NCBI RefSeq assembly: GCF_013337285.1
Contig: NZ_SUPW01000002.1
Location: forward strand, 806,001 to 870,000
DNA: 64,000 nucleotides
Direction: 5' to 3'
Source of the DNA: Agrobacterium tumefaciens
Lineage (GTDB): Bacteria; Pseudomonadota; Alphaproteobacteria; Rhizobiales; Rhizobiaceae
The notes beneath the pieces are model-generated. The model saw nothing but the letters and a program-made list of their open reading frames with translations, was not told the origin of the DNA and did not search any database. Every line of letters begins with the position of its first letter. Position 1 is the first letter of the stretch. The position numbers and the translations under genes are program-made. Below, piece after piece: positions 56,202 through 64,000 of this stretch.

Positions 56202-56307
56202 GTTTCCGGAAGCTTCCATCGGTTTTTATCCATCGAACCTGTTGTCTTGAAGTTTCAGCGCCACAGGGCACATCTTATCGTTTTGCGGCAGGCGAGCCAT
56301 TCTCCCG

Positions 56308-56553
56308 TCAGGCCTTGAAATCAAGGCCCGCTTCGATGGCGGCGGCGAGGAAGGCCTTGCGCGCATCTTCCGGCTTTTTCCGGCCGGCATCGACGGCGGC
56401 GCAGATGAGCAGCGCCTTGTCCAGCGCATCGCCGTCTTCGATCGGCCAGTCCTCGATCAGCGCCCAGGAAGCGGCCTGCGTGGTTTCGATGCTCGTATAT
56501 TCGCCCGGCGTTTCAAACGCGATCAGGACGGGTTTTTGCCAGCGCGTATTCAT
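56308..56553 (-). CDS. DUF982 protein
   Basis: An 81-residue DUF982 protein, a family found almost only in Rhizobiales and often in many copies. The pattern is W-x2-PV (RWQKPVLIAFETPGEY), the segment ETTQAASWALIEDWPIEDGD and a C-terminal RKAFLAAAIEAGLDF. Function is unknown. It has no signal peptide. It sits in a run of small genes, all on the minus strand. Confidence 0.88.
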   Translation of the reverse strand: MNTRWQKPVLIAFETPGEYTSIETTQAASWALIEDWPIEDGDALDKALLICAAVDAGRKKPEDARKAFLAAAIEAGLDFKA

Positions 56554-56636
56554 CGCCTATCCGTATTGTTTGTCGTGCCCGGCTCTAACCGAAGCGGCCT
56601 GAATGCGCAATCCGTTTCGGTCCGGCCGTGGTGCGA

Positions 56637-56942
56637 TCAGTCGTCGCGTCCAAACAGCCAGTCGCGAATGATCCGTCGGTCGATAAGTTCCAGCGAGCGG
56701 TCGGGCGCGATCCGGTAGGTTTCCACCGCCCTTGTGCTGCCGTCGATACGGAATTCGTGGCTGAAGGTGCTGCCGATCGGCGATTTCGTCAGCTTTGTGC
56801 GCGGCTGGCCTCTGTAAATGATGCTGCCGGGGATTGGTGCGACATAAGGCGCCGGTCCGACGTAGGGGCCTGGTCCGACGGTCGTGCATCCCGTTAGCGC
56901 GAATGTGAGCGCGATAGTGGCCGATGATAGGAGCGTTTTCAT
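56637..56942 (-). CDS. Small lipoprotein, 101 residues, EcfG-type promoter
   Basis: The signal peptide ends in the lipobox LTGC with Cys19 (FALTGCTTVGPGPYV). A Pro/Gly/Tyr-rich linker (GPAPYVAPIPG) and a C-terminal domain of about 60 residues (HEFRIDGSTRAVETYRI) follow. I do not recognise the family. GGAGGACAGG precedes the ATG. An exact EcfG-like promoter begins 27 bases upstream, so it should be induced in the general stress response and act in the envelope. Confidence 0.82.
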   Translation of the reverse strand: MKTLLSSATIALTFALTGCTTVGPGPYVGPAPYVAPIPGSIIYRGQPRTKLTKSPIGSTFSHEFRIDGSTRAVETYRIAPDRSLELIDRRIIRDWLFGRDD

Positions 56943-56968
56943 CCTGTCCTCCGAAGTGCGTCTGCGAA

Positions 56969-56993
56969 AACGATATGGAGGCGCAGCGGTTCC
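56969..56993 (-). promoter_or_regulatory. EcfG-type general stress promoter of the lipoprotein gene
   Basis: On the minus strand GGAAC (56989-56993) and CGTT (56969-56972) are separated by exactly 16 bases; the ATG is 27 bases further. Confidence 0.78.
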
Positions 56994-57028
56994 CGGCAGG
57001 CAAGAAGATGAAGGATTATTCGTCCCGT

Positions 57029-57133
57029 CTATTTGCTTTTTGGATTCTGAATGTCGCGCGCGACCCAGCGGAAGAAAGCGTAGACGAGGAGGCCAAAGAT
57101 GAAAAGCGGGATAAGGTTCGCAAAACCGGACAT
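57029..57133 (-). CDS. Small single-pass membrane protein, 34 residues
   Basis: The minus-strand ATG 57133 opens MSGFANLIPLFIFGLLVYAF, a transmembrane helix, followed by FRWVARDIQNPKSK, a basic cytoplasmic-type tail. GAGAA and, further up, GGAGGGAG lie before the start. The frame is open 26 codons upstream without sensible content. It is one more small membrane protein in this cluster, with unknown function. No promoter motif was seen. Confidence 0.62.
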   Translation of the reverse strand: MSGFANLIPLFIFGLLVYAFFRWVARDIQNPKSK

Positions 57134-57266
57134 ATGATTCTCGTTTCTCCCTCCCGGTCCGGGGTCTAGCCGGAGTGAAACCGGCAAGGCAAGAGAAGCG
57201 AATATCACCATCGGTAAAATATCCGTGTGTCTGCAGGGGAATTCGTGGTTCGCCGGGAGGGGGCGG

Positions 57267-57304
57267 GAGAGATCTGGCGCACTGCCAGTGATGCCAGATC
57301 TCTC
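57267..57304. repeat. Perfect 12-bp inverted repeat / hairpin
   Basis: GAGAGATCTGGC and GCCAGATCTCTC are perfect arms around a 14-base loop; outer bases (GGCGG, CCGCC) extend the symmetry imperfectly. No T run follows on either strand, so it is not a typical terminator. Confidence 0.8.
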
Positions 57305-57595
57305 TGTCTCCCGCCAGTTTCAGGGTACGGGGGACTTGTTATAGTGTAACTAACAACCGCCAATGGACATAGGCCGAGAAATTACCACGAATAAATCGCT
57401 GCCATCGCCGGTCATAGAAGTCCCAGACCTTTGACCTTTAGACCCACGCCGTTTCAACGCTCCCCGCCTGATATATTTATCCGGCAAATTATTTTACCCG
57501 ACGGGCGGACGCAGTCCTCAGCGCAGATAGCGCTTTAACCCTTTGAAACGGCTAGGATGCTTTTTGGGTGGCAAGTTGCAGCAGGGGAACTGGAG

Positions 57596-57620
57596 GGAAC
57601 CTTTTTCATGCTCCGTCATT
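57596..57620 (+). promoter_or_regulatory. Candidate EcfG-type promoter of the DUF3309 gene
   Basis: GGAAC (57596-57600) is followed after 16 bases by CATT (one mismatch to CGTT). The ATG is 42 bases downstream. A second GGAAC starts ten bases earlier. Confidence 0.55.
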
Positions 57621-57661
57621 GAATCAGGCAGAACACACATGCCAATAGCGGAGGGTTAAAC

Positions 57662-57814
57662 ATGCTCGGCACCATCCTCGTCATCCTGCTTATTCTGTTC
57701 CTGATCGGCGCACTGCCAAGCTGGGGTTACCATAATTACGGTTATGGCCCGTCGGGCGGCCTGGGGCTGGTTCTGGTTATCATCCTGATACTGGTTCTGC
57801 TTGGGCGGATTTGA
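57662..57814 (+). CDS. DUF3309 small membrane protein
   Basis: A 50-residue protein with the clear DUF3309 pattern: MLGTILVILLILFLIGALPS, then a Tyr/Gly-rich turn (WGYHNYGYGPSGG) and a second hydrophobic helix ending in LLGRI. Two membrane segments with a short loop are expected. The family is common in proteobacteria, often under stress control; function is unknown. GGAGGG precedes the ATG by five bases. Confidence 0.9.
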   Translation: MLGTILVILLILFLIGALPSWGYHNYGYGPSGGLGLVLVIILILVLLGRI

Positions 57815-57837
57815 TCGATCACCCTTAAGACTGAGCC

Positions 57838-57880
57838 AATGCCCGCACTGCCGCCATTGCGGCCGATGCGGGCATTATTT
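57838..57880 (+). terminator. Terminator of the DUF3309 gene
   Basis: AATGCCCGCA and TGCGGGCATT form the outer stem, with a nested GCCGC/GCGGC stem; ATTTC follows. It is 24 bases after the stop. Confidence 0.78.
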
Positions 57881-58053
57881 CTTCTGAAATATGAGGGAGA
57901 TACAAAAAATCACGCAATCTTAATCCCTTAGCCGAGGGGAGACTGCATTGAGCTCATCCGGCCGGAAAAAACACCACATTCGGAACGAACCCTCTTGCGC
58001 CCAAAATGGATTCGTTCTAAATGCCCGCCATCGCTCGAATGAAGAGCGTGTGA

Positions 58054-58127
58054 GGCCTCGTGGCGGAGTGGTGACGCAGAGGACTGCAAATCCTTGTACC
58101 CCGGTTCAATTCCGGGCGAGGCCTCCA
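58054..58127 (+). tRNA. tRNA-Cys (GCA)
   Basis: A 74-base cloverleaf including an encoded CCA. The acceptor stem is GGCCTCG with CGAGGCC, the anticodon loop reads CTGCAAA with anticodon GCA, and the T-arm is CCCGG-TTCAATT-CCGGG. It lies alone between the DUF3309 gene and the PIMT gene. Confidence 0.97.
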
Positions 58128-58372
58128 AATTTTCCACAAAATTGCAGATGTCGTCTTGAACATATCTCCCGCTTTTCGGTGATTGACCGTCTTTGCTGTT
58201 TCAAAAAATCCCTGTCATTTCGCTTTTTCCCCCACATCCCACTCACCACGCTTGAAAGCGCGCGCCTTGGCAATTATGAGATTATCCAAAGGTGAGGGGA
58301 GACCCGCGCCGTTTTGAGCTTTTGGAGCCGAGGCTTCCCGACCGGCGTCCGTGAAATTGAGGCGATAAGGAC

Positions 58373-59044
58373 ATGATGGATTTCGAAACCGCGCGCGCCA
58401 ATATGGTCGACAGCCAGCTGCGCACGACTGACGTGACTTCGCATTCGGTGCTGAGGGCGTTTTTGAGCGTGCCGCGCGAGGCTTTCGTGCCGGCGGGCGT
58501 GCGGCAGATTGCCTATGCAGACGAGGATATGCAGATCTGTCCGGCCCGCGACGGCCGCCCGGCGCGCTACGTCATGAAGGCTTCGCCGCTGGCGAAACTG
58601 CTGCAGCTTGCCGCCGTCTCCAAGGAAGATGTGGTGCTGGAAGTCGGCGGTGGTTCCGGTTACGCGGCTGCCATCCTTTCCCAGCTGGCCGGTTCGGTGG
58701 TTTCGCTTGAATGTGACGAAGCGCTGGCGGCGCAGGCAACCGAGACGCTGGCCTCGCTTGGATATGACAATGTTGCTGTCGTGACCGGCGATCTCGAAAA
58801 GGGTTATGCGGGCGAAGCGCCCTATGATCTGGTTTTCGTCAACGGTTCCGTCGAGGAAGTGCCGGCGGCGCTGACCGATCAGCTGCGCGACGGCGGACGT
58901 CTGGTCGTTGTTGTCGGATATGGCAATGCCGCAAAGGCCACTGTCTACCGCCGTGATGGCAACAGCACATCGGCTGCAAGCTCCTTCAACGCCTCCATCA
59001 AGCCTCTGCCCGGTTTTGCCAAGGCGGCAGAATTCGTTTTCTGA
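58373..59044 (+). CDS. Protein-L-isoaspartate O-methyltransferase family protein
   Basis: A 223-residue SAM-dependent methyltransferase of the PIMT family. The SAM loop is VVLEVGGGSGYAAAILSQL, preceded by FVPAGVRQIAYADEDMQICP. The usual PIMT active-site motif is changed: the canonical Ser/Thr-rich ISQP loop reads ASPLAKLLQL here, so this is the alphaproteobacterial variant and may not repair isoaspartate. ATG 58373 and ATG 58376 are equivalent. A terminator follows. Confidence 0.9.
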   Translation: MMDFETARANMVDSQLRTTDVTSHSVLRAFLSVPREAFVPAGVRQIAYADEDMQICPARDGRPARYVMKASPLAKLLQLAAVSKEDVVLEVGGGSGYAAAILSQLAGSVVSLECDEALAAQATETLASLGYDNVAVVTGDLEKGYAGEAPYDLVFVNGSVEEVPAALTDQLRDGGRLVVVVGYGNAAKATVYRRDGNSTSAASSFNASIKPLPGFAKAAEFVF

Positions 59045-59456
59045 TCCATCGACATCGTATTCGCCGTTTACGCCGGGGTGGCCCTTCCGCCCCGGCGTTT
59101 GTTTTTTGCGGCGCCTGCAGGCTGCGCCCCGCTTGCTCTGCGGCAACGCCTTGACAGCCTGTTCTCACAAAGCTGTGCATCACCGTGAAACTTGTCGAAT
59201 CAGTGATTTAGTTCCTGACTATGCTGCCCTAGACTAAGGGTGATTCGGGGTGTGCGTATTTCTGCCCCGCATGATCCTGCAACAGGGACGACAAAAACGC
59301 CCGGCGGTTTTGTCTGAACATGTTTCAGAGCATCGGCGCGACAGCCGTCTTCGGTTGTCATGGACGCGATGTAAGAATTGAACAGGTGCGAAGCGCTATG
59401 TCCGGTATCCAGAGGGATACGGCCTGAGCGCACAAGAGTGGAAACCGGGGATTGAT
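59045..59456. other. Intergenic region between PIMT and popZ
   Basis: This 412-base region holds the PIMT terminator at 59069-59107 and then no gene. In relatives I remember a tolC gene at this place, but no TolC-like frame is present. CGGTATCC/GGATACGG near 59402-59424 is a small palindrome just upstream of popZ. Confidence 0.5.
59069..59107 (+). terminator. Terminator after the PIMT gene
   Basis: CGCCGGGG and CCCCGGCG pair and are followed by TTTGTTTTTT, 25 bases after the stop. Confidence 0.9.
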
Positions 59457-60422
59457 ATGGCTCAGCCAAGCGTAGCGCGTGAACCGTCCATGGAAGAGAT
59501 TCTGGCGTCGATACGTCGGATCATCGAAAGCAACGAGCCGGGACCTGCCGGTGCGTTTTCCGGGCAGTTGCCGCCGGTCTATGACGATGAAGACGATGCC
59601 GCCGGTGAAGCGGCCTTCGTGACGGAGCCCGTCAGCCCGCCGGCCCGCGTTCCCCCCGCCGCAAACCAGGCCTATGGTGCGCGGCCCGCACAGGATTTTT
59701 CTCAGGATTATTCGTCGGCTTCCGAAAGGCCGATGCCGGAACAGCTGGAAATCTCCGCCGAGAAGACCATGTCGCTGGCTGATGTCGCAGCCCGTGTTCG
59801 CGCCGCCGCCGACCGCAACGCCGCAATGGGGCCACAGGCATTCGCCGCGCAGGCGCAGCGTGGGGCAACAGAGCCCGCACCGGCTGCGCCTGCTGCACCT
59901 TCCTCGAGCGTAATACCGGCTGAACGTCCGGCGCCGCAGCGTCCGACGGATGTGCGGCCGCTGATGGCGGCAACCGCCGCCGCCGCCGGCGAACAGGCCG
60001 TGCCTTTCGCTGCCGAGGATCGCGCCGCCGCCGCTGCCATCGAAAATGCGCCGTTTGCCGAGAGCCCTTTTGATCAGCTTGCGTTGCGTGGCGCGATCGA
60101 AACGCCGCTGGTCAAGGAGCATTTTGAAATCGGAGTGAACCAGCCTGCCGTCGAGATGCCAAAATTCGAGCCGGTAGAGCAGGAAACCGAGAGCGCTTTG
60201 TCGCTCAATCTTATTTCCGCTGCCGCCGGCGCGCAGATCGCGCGTTCCTTCAGCGAACTTGCGGAAATCTTCGACGGCGTCGAGCGCCGCTCTATCGAGG
60301 ATCTGGCCGCCGAGATGCTGCGCCCGATGCTGCAGGACTGGCTGGAAGACAATCTGCCGACTTTGGTGGAACGTCTCGTGCGCGAGGAAATCGAGCGCGT
60401 CGCGCGCGGTTCGCGCCGCTAA
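59457..60422 (+). CDS. popZ: Polar organising protein PopZ (DUF2497)
   Basis: A 321-residue PopZ. The N-terminal helix EPSMEEILASIRRIIESNEP binds partner proteins; a Pro/Ala/Glu-rich, probably disordered middle follows; the C-terminal helices SFSELAEIFDGVERRSIEDL and RPMLQDWLEDNLPTLVERLV drive self-assembly. In Agrobacterium, PopZ marks the growing pole and is needed for chromosome segregation. The start has GGGGATTGAT ahead. valS follows 220 bases on, as in other Rhizobiales. Confidence 0.95.
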   Translation: MAQPSVAREPSMEEILASIRRIIESNEPGPAGAFSGQLPPVYDDEDDAAGEAAFVTEPVSPPARVPPAANQAYGARPAQDFSQDYSSASERPMPEQLEISAEKTMSLADVAARVRAAADRNAAMGPQAFAAQAQRGATEPAPAAPAAPSSSVIPAERPAPQRPTDVRPLMAATAAAAGEQAVPFAAEDRAAAAAIENAPFAESPFDQLALRGAIETPLVKEHFEIGVNQPAVEMPKFEPVEQETESALSLNLISAAAGAQIARSFSELAEIFDGVERRSIEDLAAEMLRPMLQDWLEDNLPTLVERLVREEIERVARGSRR

Positions 60423-60470
60423 GTTTTCTCCGGCTGCCTGTCGCAAATGCGCCGGGCCATGACGAAACAG

Positions 60471-60501
60471 GGGCCGCTCCGGCATCGGGGCGGCTTTTTT
60501 G
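60471..60501 (+). terminator. popZ terminator
   Basis: GCCGC and GCGGC, with outer G-C pairs, form a short stem and are followed by TTTTTTG. Confidence 0.75.
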
Positions 60502-60643
60502 TTGAAGATGAAGGCGTTATCGGGGCATAGTCATCTGCAGGGTCGCTCAATCGGCGGCTTAAGCGGGTCGGTTTCTGTTGACTCTCGACCATCCATCCTT
60601 ATTTAAAAAATCCACACAAGAACTCTAAAATTCAGGTCAGGAA

Positions 60644-63487
60644 ATGCTCGAGAAGACCTACGATTCCGCAGCCGTCGAACCGAAGATCGCCAAAGCATGG
60701 GATGAGGCGAATGCCTTCCGTGCCGGCGCCAACGCCAAGCCGGGTGCGGAAACCTTCACCATCGTCATACCGCCGCCGAATGTGACGGGCTCCCTGCATA
60801 TGGGCCACGCGCTCAACAACACGTTGCAGGACATATTGGTCCGCTTCGAGCGCATGCGCGGCAAGGATGTGCTGTGGCAGCCGGGCATGGACCATGCCGG
60901 CATCGCCACCCAGATGGTGGTCGAGCGCAAGCTGATGGAACAGCAGCTTCCGGGCCGCCGTGAGATGGGCCGCGAGGCGTTCTTGGAAAAGGTCTGGGAA
61001 TGGAAGGCCGAATCCGGTGGTCTGATCTTCAACCAGCTGAAGCGCCTTGGCGCGTCCTGTGACTGGTCCCGTGAGCGCTTCACCATGGATGAGGGGCTGT
61101 CGCAGGCGGTTCTCGAGGTTTTCGTCACGCTCTACAAGCAGGGCCTGATCTACAAGGACAAGCGCCTCGTCAACTGGGACCCGAAGCTGCAGACCGCGAT
61201 TTCTGACATGGAAGTCGAGCAGCTGGAAATGAAGGGCAATCTCTGGCACTTCCGTTATCCGCTGGAAAAGGGCGTGACCTATCAATATCCGGTCGCTTTC
61301 GACGAGGAGGGCAAGCCCACCGAGTTCGAAACCCGCGATTACATCGTCGTCGCCACCACGCGCCCGGAAACCATGCTGGGCGATACCGGTGTTGCGGTGA
61401 ACCCGGAGGACAAGCGTTACAAGGGCATCGTCGGCAAGCATGTCATCCTGCCGATCGTTGGCCGCAAGATCCCGATCGTTGCCGACGACTATGCCGATCC
61501 GACGGCTGGAACCGGTGCGGTCAAGATCACGCCAGCGCATGATTTCAACGACTTCGAAGTCGGCAAGCGTTGCGGCCTGCGCGCCATCAACGTCATGAAT
61601 ATCGATGGCACCATTTCCATCAAGGAGAACGAGGATTTCCTCGAGGGCCTCAATCATCCGGCCGCCCTGCATGGCGCATGGGATCGTCTGGAAGGACAGG
61701 ACCGCTTCTTTGCCCGCAAGGTCATTGTCGAAATCTTCGAGGAAGCCGGTCTGCTGGACAAGATCGAGCCGCACAAGCACGTGGTGCCGCATGGCGACCG
61801 TGGCGGCGTGCCGATCGAGCCGCGCCTGACCGATCAATGGTGGGTGGACAACAAGACGCTGGCCCAGCCGGCGATTGCCTCGGTTCGCGAAGGCCGCACC
61901 AATTTCGTGCCGAAGAACTGGGAAAACACCTACTTCCAATGGATGGATAACATCCAGCCCTGGTGTATCTCGCGGCAACTGTGGTGGGGCCACCAGATCC
62001 CGGCATGGTACGGCCCGGACGGGCAGGTCTTCGTTGAAAAGACCGAGGAAGAGGCGCTGCAGGCGGCCATCCAGCACTATATCGCCCATGAAGGCCCGTG
62101 GAAGGCCTGGGTCGAGGAGAAGCTGGAGAACTTCAAGCCGGGCGAAATCCTCATCCGCGACGAAGACGTTCTCGACACCTGGTTCTCATCGGCGCTCTGG
62201 CCGTTCTCGACGCTTGGCTGGCCGGAAGAGACCCCGGAACTGGCGCGTTATTATCCGACCAATGTGCTGGTCACCGGCTTCGACATCATCCCGTTCTGGG
62301 TGGTGCGCATGATGCAGATGGGTCTGCATTTCATGAAGGACGATGCCGGCAATCCGGTCGAGCCGTTCAGCACGGTCTACATCCACGCGCTGGTCCGCGA
62401 CAAGAACGGCCAGAAGATGTCGAAGTCCAAGGGCAACGTCATCGATCCGCTTGATCTCATCGATGAATATGGTGCGGATGCGTTGCGTTTCACGCTCGCC
62501 ATCATGGCGGCGCAGGGTCGCGACGTGAAGCTCGATCCGGCGCGTATCGCCGGGTATCGCAACTTCGGCACCAAGCTGTGGAACGCCACGCGTTTTGCCG
62601 AGATGAACGGCGTGAAGCGCGATCCGCACTTCCTGCCCGAAACCGCATCGCTGACGATCAACCGCTGGATCCTGACCGAGCTTGCCAATACGGCGCGCGA
62701 TGTGACGGCCTCGCTTGAGAACTTCCGTTTCAACGATGCCTCCGGCATTCTCTACCGTTTCGTCTGGAACCAGTTCTGCGACTGGTATCTGGAACTGCTG
62801 AAGCCGGTCTTTGGCGGTGAGGACGAAAAGGCGAAGACGGAATCACAGGCCTGCGCGGCCTATGTTCTGGATGAGATCTACAAGCTGCTGCATCCCTTCA
62901 TGCCGTTCATGACGGAAGAGCTGTGGGCGCATACGGCCGGTGAAGGCGAGGAGCGGGATGACCTTCTTTGCCTTACCGACTGGCCGGTGCCGGAATTCCG
63001 CGACGATGCTTCGGCTGCGGAAATCAACTGGCTGATCGATGTCGTATCGGGCATCCGCTCGACACGCGCCGAGATGAATGTGCCGCCGGGTGCGACTGCC
63101 TCGCTGGTGGTCGTCGGCGCCAACACCTCCACCGAAGCGCGGCTTGACCGCCACGCCGCCGCCATCCGGCGCTTAGCGCGGGCCGATGAAATCCGCGCCG
63201 GGGATGTCGCGCCGAAGGGTTCGGCCCAGATCATCATCGGTGAAGCCACGGTCTGCCTGCCGCTCGGCAACCTTGTCGATCTCGCAGCTGAGAAGGCCCG
63301 TCTTGAAAAGGCGATCGGCAAGGTGGATGCGGAAATGGAACGTATCGACAAGAAGCTCTCGAACGAAAAATTCGTGGCCAATGCCGATCCGGAGGTTGTG
63401 GCCACTGAACGCGAACGCAAGGCGGAACTCGAGGTGCAACTGACGAGCCTGAAGACCGCCATGCAGCGGGTGAACGAGGCGGGATAG
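60644..63487 (+). CDS. valS: Valyl-tRNA synthetase
   Basis: A 947-residue class I synthetase charging tRNA-Val. The HIGH motif is in PPPNVTGSLHMGHALNN (near residue 45), the KMSKS motif in DKNGQKMSKSKGNVIDP (near residue 590), with a CP1 editing domain between. The C-terminal coiled coil (LEKAIGKVDAEMERIDKKL) is intact. The ATG follows CAGGTCAGGAA closely. A strong terminator follows. Confidence 0.98.
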   Translation: MLEKTYDSAAVEPKIAKAWDEANAFRAGANAKPGAETFTIVIPPPNVTGSLHMGHALNNTLQDILVRFERMRGKDVLWQPGMDHAGIATQMVVERKLMEQQLPGRREMGREAFLEKVWEWKAESGGLIFNQLKRLGASCDWSRERFTMDEGLSQAVLEVFVTLYKQGLIYKDKRLVNWDPKLQTAISDMEVEQLEMKGNLWHFRYPLEKGVTYQYPVAFDEEGKPTEFETRDYIVVATTRPETMLGDTGVAVNPEDKRYKGIVGKHVILPIVGRKIPIVADDYADPTAGTGAVKITPAHDFNDFEVGKRCGLRAINVMNIDGTISIKENEDFLEGLNHPAALHGAWDRLEGQDRFFARKVIVEIFEEAGLLDKIEPHKHVVPHGDRGGVPIEPRLTDQWWVDNKTLAQPAIASVREGRTNFVPKNWENTYFQWMDNIQPWCISRQLWWGHQIPAWYGPDGQVFVEKTEEEALQAAIQHYIAHEGPWKAWVEEKLENFKPGEILIRDEDVLDTWFSSALWPFSTLGWPEETPELARYYPTNVLVTGFDIIPFWVVRMMQMGLHFMKDDAGNPVEPFSTVYIHALVRDKNGQKMSKSKGNVIDPLDLIDEYGADALRFTLAIMAAQGRDVKLDPARIAGYRNFGTKLWNATRFAEMNGVKRDPHFLPETASLTINRWILTELANTARDVTASLENFRFNDASGILYRFVWNQFCDWYLELLKPVFGGEDEKAKTESQACAAYVLDEIYKLLHPFMPFMTEELWAHTAGEGEERDDLLCLTDWPVPEFRDDASAAEINWLIDVVSGIRSTRAEMNVPPGATASLVVVGANTSTEARLDRHAAAIRRLARADEIRAGDVAPKGSAQIIIGEATVCLPLGNLVDLAAEKARLEKAIGKVDAEMERIDKKLSNEKFVANADPEVVATERERKAELEVQLTSLKTAMQRVNEAG

Positions 63488-63510
63488 CCCGCCATTGCCT
63501 TTCCAACAGC

Positions 63511-63541
63511 AAAACGCCCCGTTAATGCGGGGCGTTTTTTT
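63511..63541 (+). terminator. valS terminator
   Basis: AAAACGCCCC and GGGGCGTTTT pair around GTTAATGC and are followed by more T; 24 bases after the stop. Confidence 0.92.
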
Positions 63542-63940
63542 GCCTTCTGTCAGGTTTAATTTCTTTTCATTGCTGCGTTGCAGCGGCGAATCATTTTCGG
63601 GAAACAGTGCGATTATTTCATCGCGATCTTCGGCCGGATAATCCGGAAAAGCGGAAAAAAACCAATAAAAACGGTCTGATAAGCGGGTTTCTTCGGGAAA
63701 ATGCGACTGTGGTTATTTGGCGACATTCTCGTTGGGTTTGGCAATTTGTTTCGTTTTGTGTCAATTTTTTCGAACGGATTAGAAAAATAGCCTAAAATGA
63801 TTATATAAGAAGCCAGACATAAAATTCTTACGTAAAAAAATCGCCGCATTTATGCGACAGCCGGAAACTGCGACAGATTGTCATTTGCCCTTTAGCGTTT
63901 CACTCTATCCTCGATCACATTGCCTTGATTGGGGAGAGAG
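63542..63940. other. A+T-rich intergenic region
   Basis: After the valS terminator, about 400 bases without a convincing frame. The part from 63640 to 63840 is strongly A+T-rich. It must hold the promoter of the gene starting at 63941. I see no other feature. Confidence 0.5.
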
Positions 63941-64000
63941 ATGGCAAAAACTGCAATTTTTCGCGGCGCGGTATGTTTCGTAGCCAGCATCGCGGCGGTC
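63941..64000 (+). CDS. Start of an exported protein, cut by the window
   Basis: ATG 63941 follows GGGGAGAGAG and opens MAKTAIFRGAVCFVASIAAV, a signal-peptide-like N-terminus, running off the right edge after 20 codons. The family cannot be told. An outer-membrane or periplasmic protein is likely. Confidence 0.6.
   Translation, partial: MAKTAIFRGAVCFVASIAAV

Larger units (their letters stand above)
57134..57661. other. Long intergenic region with a strong hairpin and a stress promoter
   Basis: This 528-base gap between divergent small genes contains the 57267-57304 hairpin and the candidate EcfG promoter at 57596-57620. The part from 57340 to 57590 shows no convincing frame and no RNA family I can identify; it could hold an untranslated RNA. 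Confidence 0.5.

Noticed and set aside
57586..57609. First GGAAC before DUF3309 as the -35 element
   Set aside because: At the required spacing its -10 position does not match CGTT; the second GGAAC fits better.

Overview
The window reads as a piece of the main chromosome of an Agrobacterium/Rhizobium-type alphaproteobacterium. The signs are high-GC coding sequence, a glnB-glnA pair behind a sigma54 promoter, a B12-dependent ribonucleotide reductase, a PopZ pole organiser, IalB, DUF1127, DUF2336 and DUF982 proteins, EcfG-type general-stress promoters (GGAAC-N16-CGTT), and palindromic intergenic repeats of the rhizobial kind. The closest overall impression is the Agrobacterium tumefaciens/fabrum complex; this is inferred from gene content and protein sequence, not from a database search. 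I see no prophage, no IS element, no CRISPR array and no plasmid or ICE backbone.

Layout. 0-6.3 kb: recG, then sdhE and mfd on the opposite strand (DNA repair, with a flavinylation factor between). 6.3-13.1 kb: a perfect 49-bp inverted repeat, an exported protein, two DMT transporters, a DsbA/FrnE oxidoreductase, a lone family-5 solute-binding protein, IalB and HspQ. 13.2-16.9 kb: glnA, glnB and the NAD(P)HX repair enzyme. 16.9-21.5 kb: a GlxA-type regulator, a DUF1127 protein, a LysR regulator, a MetF-like reductase and a formyltransferase that may form a one-carbon module. 21.5-31.3 kb: entericidin, a phosphodiester-glycosidase homologue, serine deaminase, a transglutaminase-like protease, PilZ and PAS_5 proteins, rhomboid, CBS and patatin genes. 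31.3-36.3 kb: hisI, folE, a NifU-like protein, yidD, DUF1697 and thrS. 36.3-47.6 kb: enzymes and transporters (nitroreductase, flavin reductase, AI-2E permease, ABC exporter, mntH) and a BrnT-type toxin with an XRE partner. 47.7-55.7 kb: nrdJ with two candidate NrdR boxes, xanthine phosphoribosyltransferase, a tandem Usp protein, a CinA-type protein and WrbA. 55.7-57.9 kb: a run of very small membrane or envelope proteins, several behind EcfG-like promoters. 58.0-64.0 kb: tRNA-Cys, a PIMT homologue, popZ, valS and the start of an exported protein.

Most of the window is core chromosome. The part most worth a second look is 55.9-57.9 kb. There, two 29-codon membrane ORFs, a 34-codon membrane ORF, a short lipoprotein, a DUF982 protein and a DUF3309 protein lie together, with three EcfG-type promoters. 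The entericidin gene at 21.6 kb carries the same promoter signature. Together they suggest an envelope stress set built from tiny proteins that standard gene callers tend to miss. Other regulatory observations are the sigma54 promoter of glnB, the NrdR boxes of nrdJ and a 9-bp inverted repeat in front of mntH.
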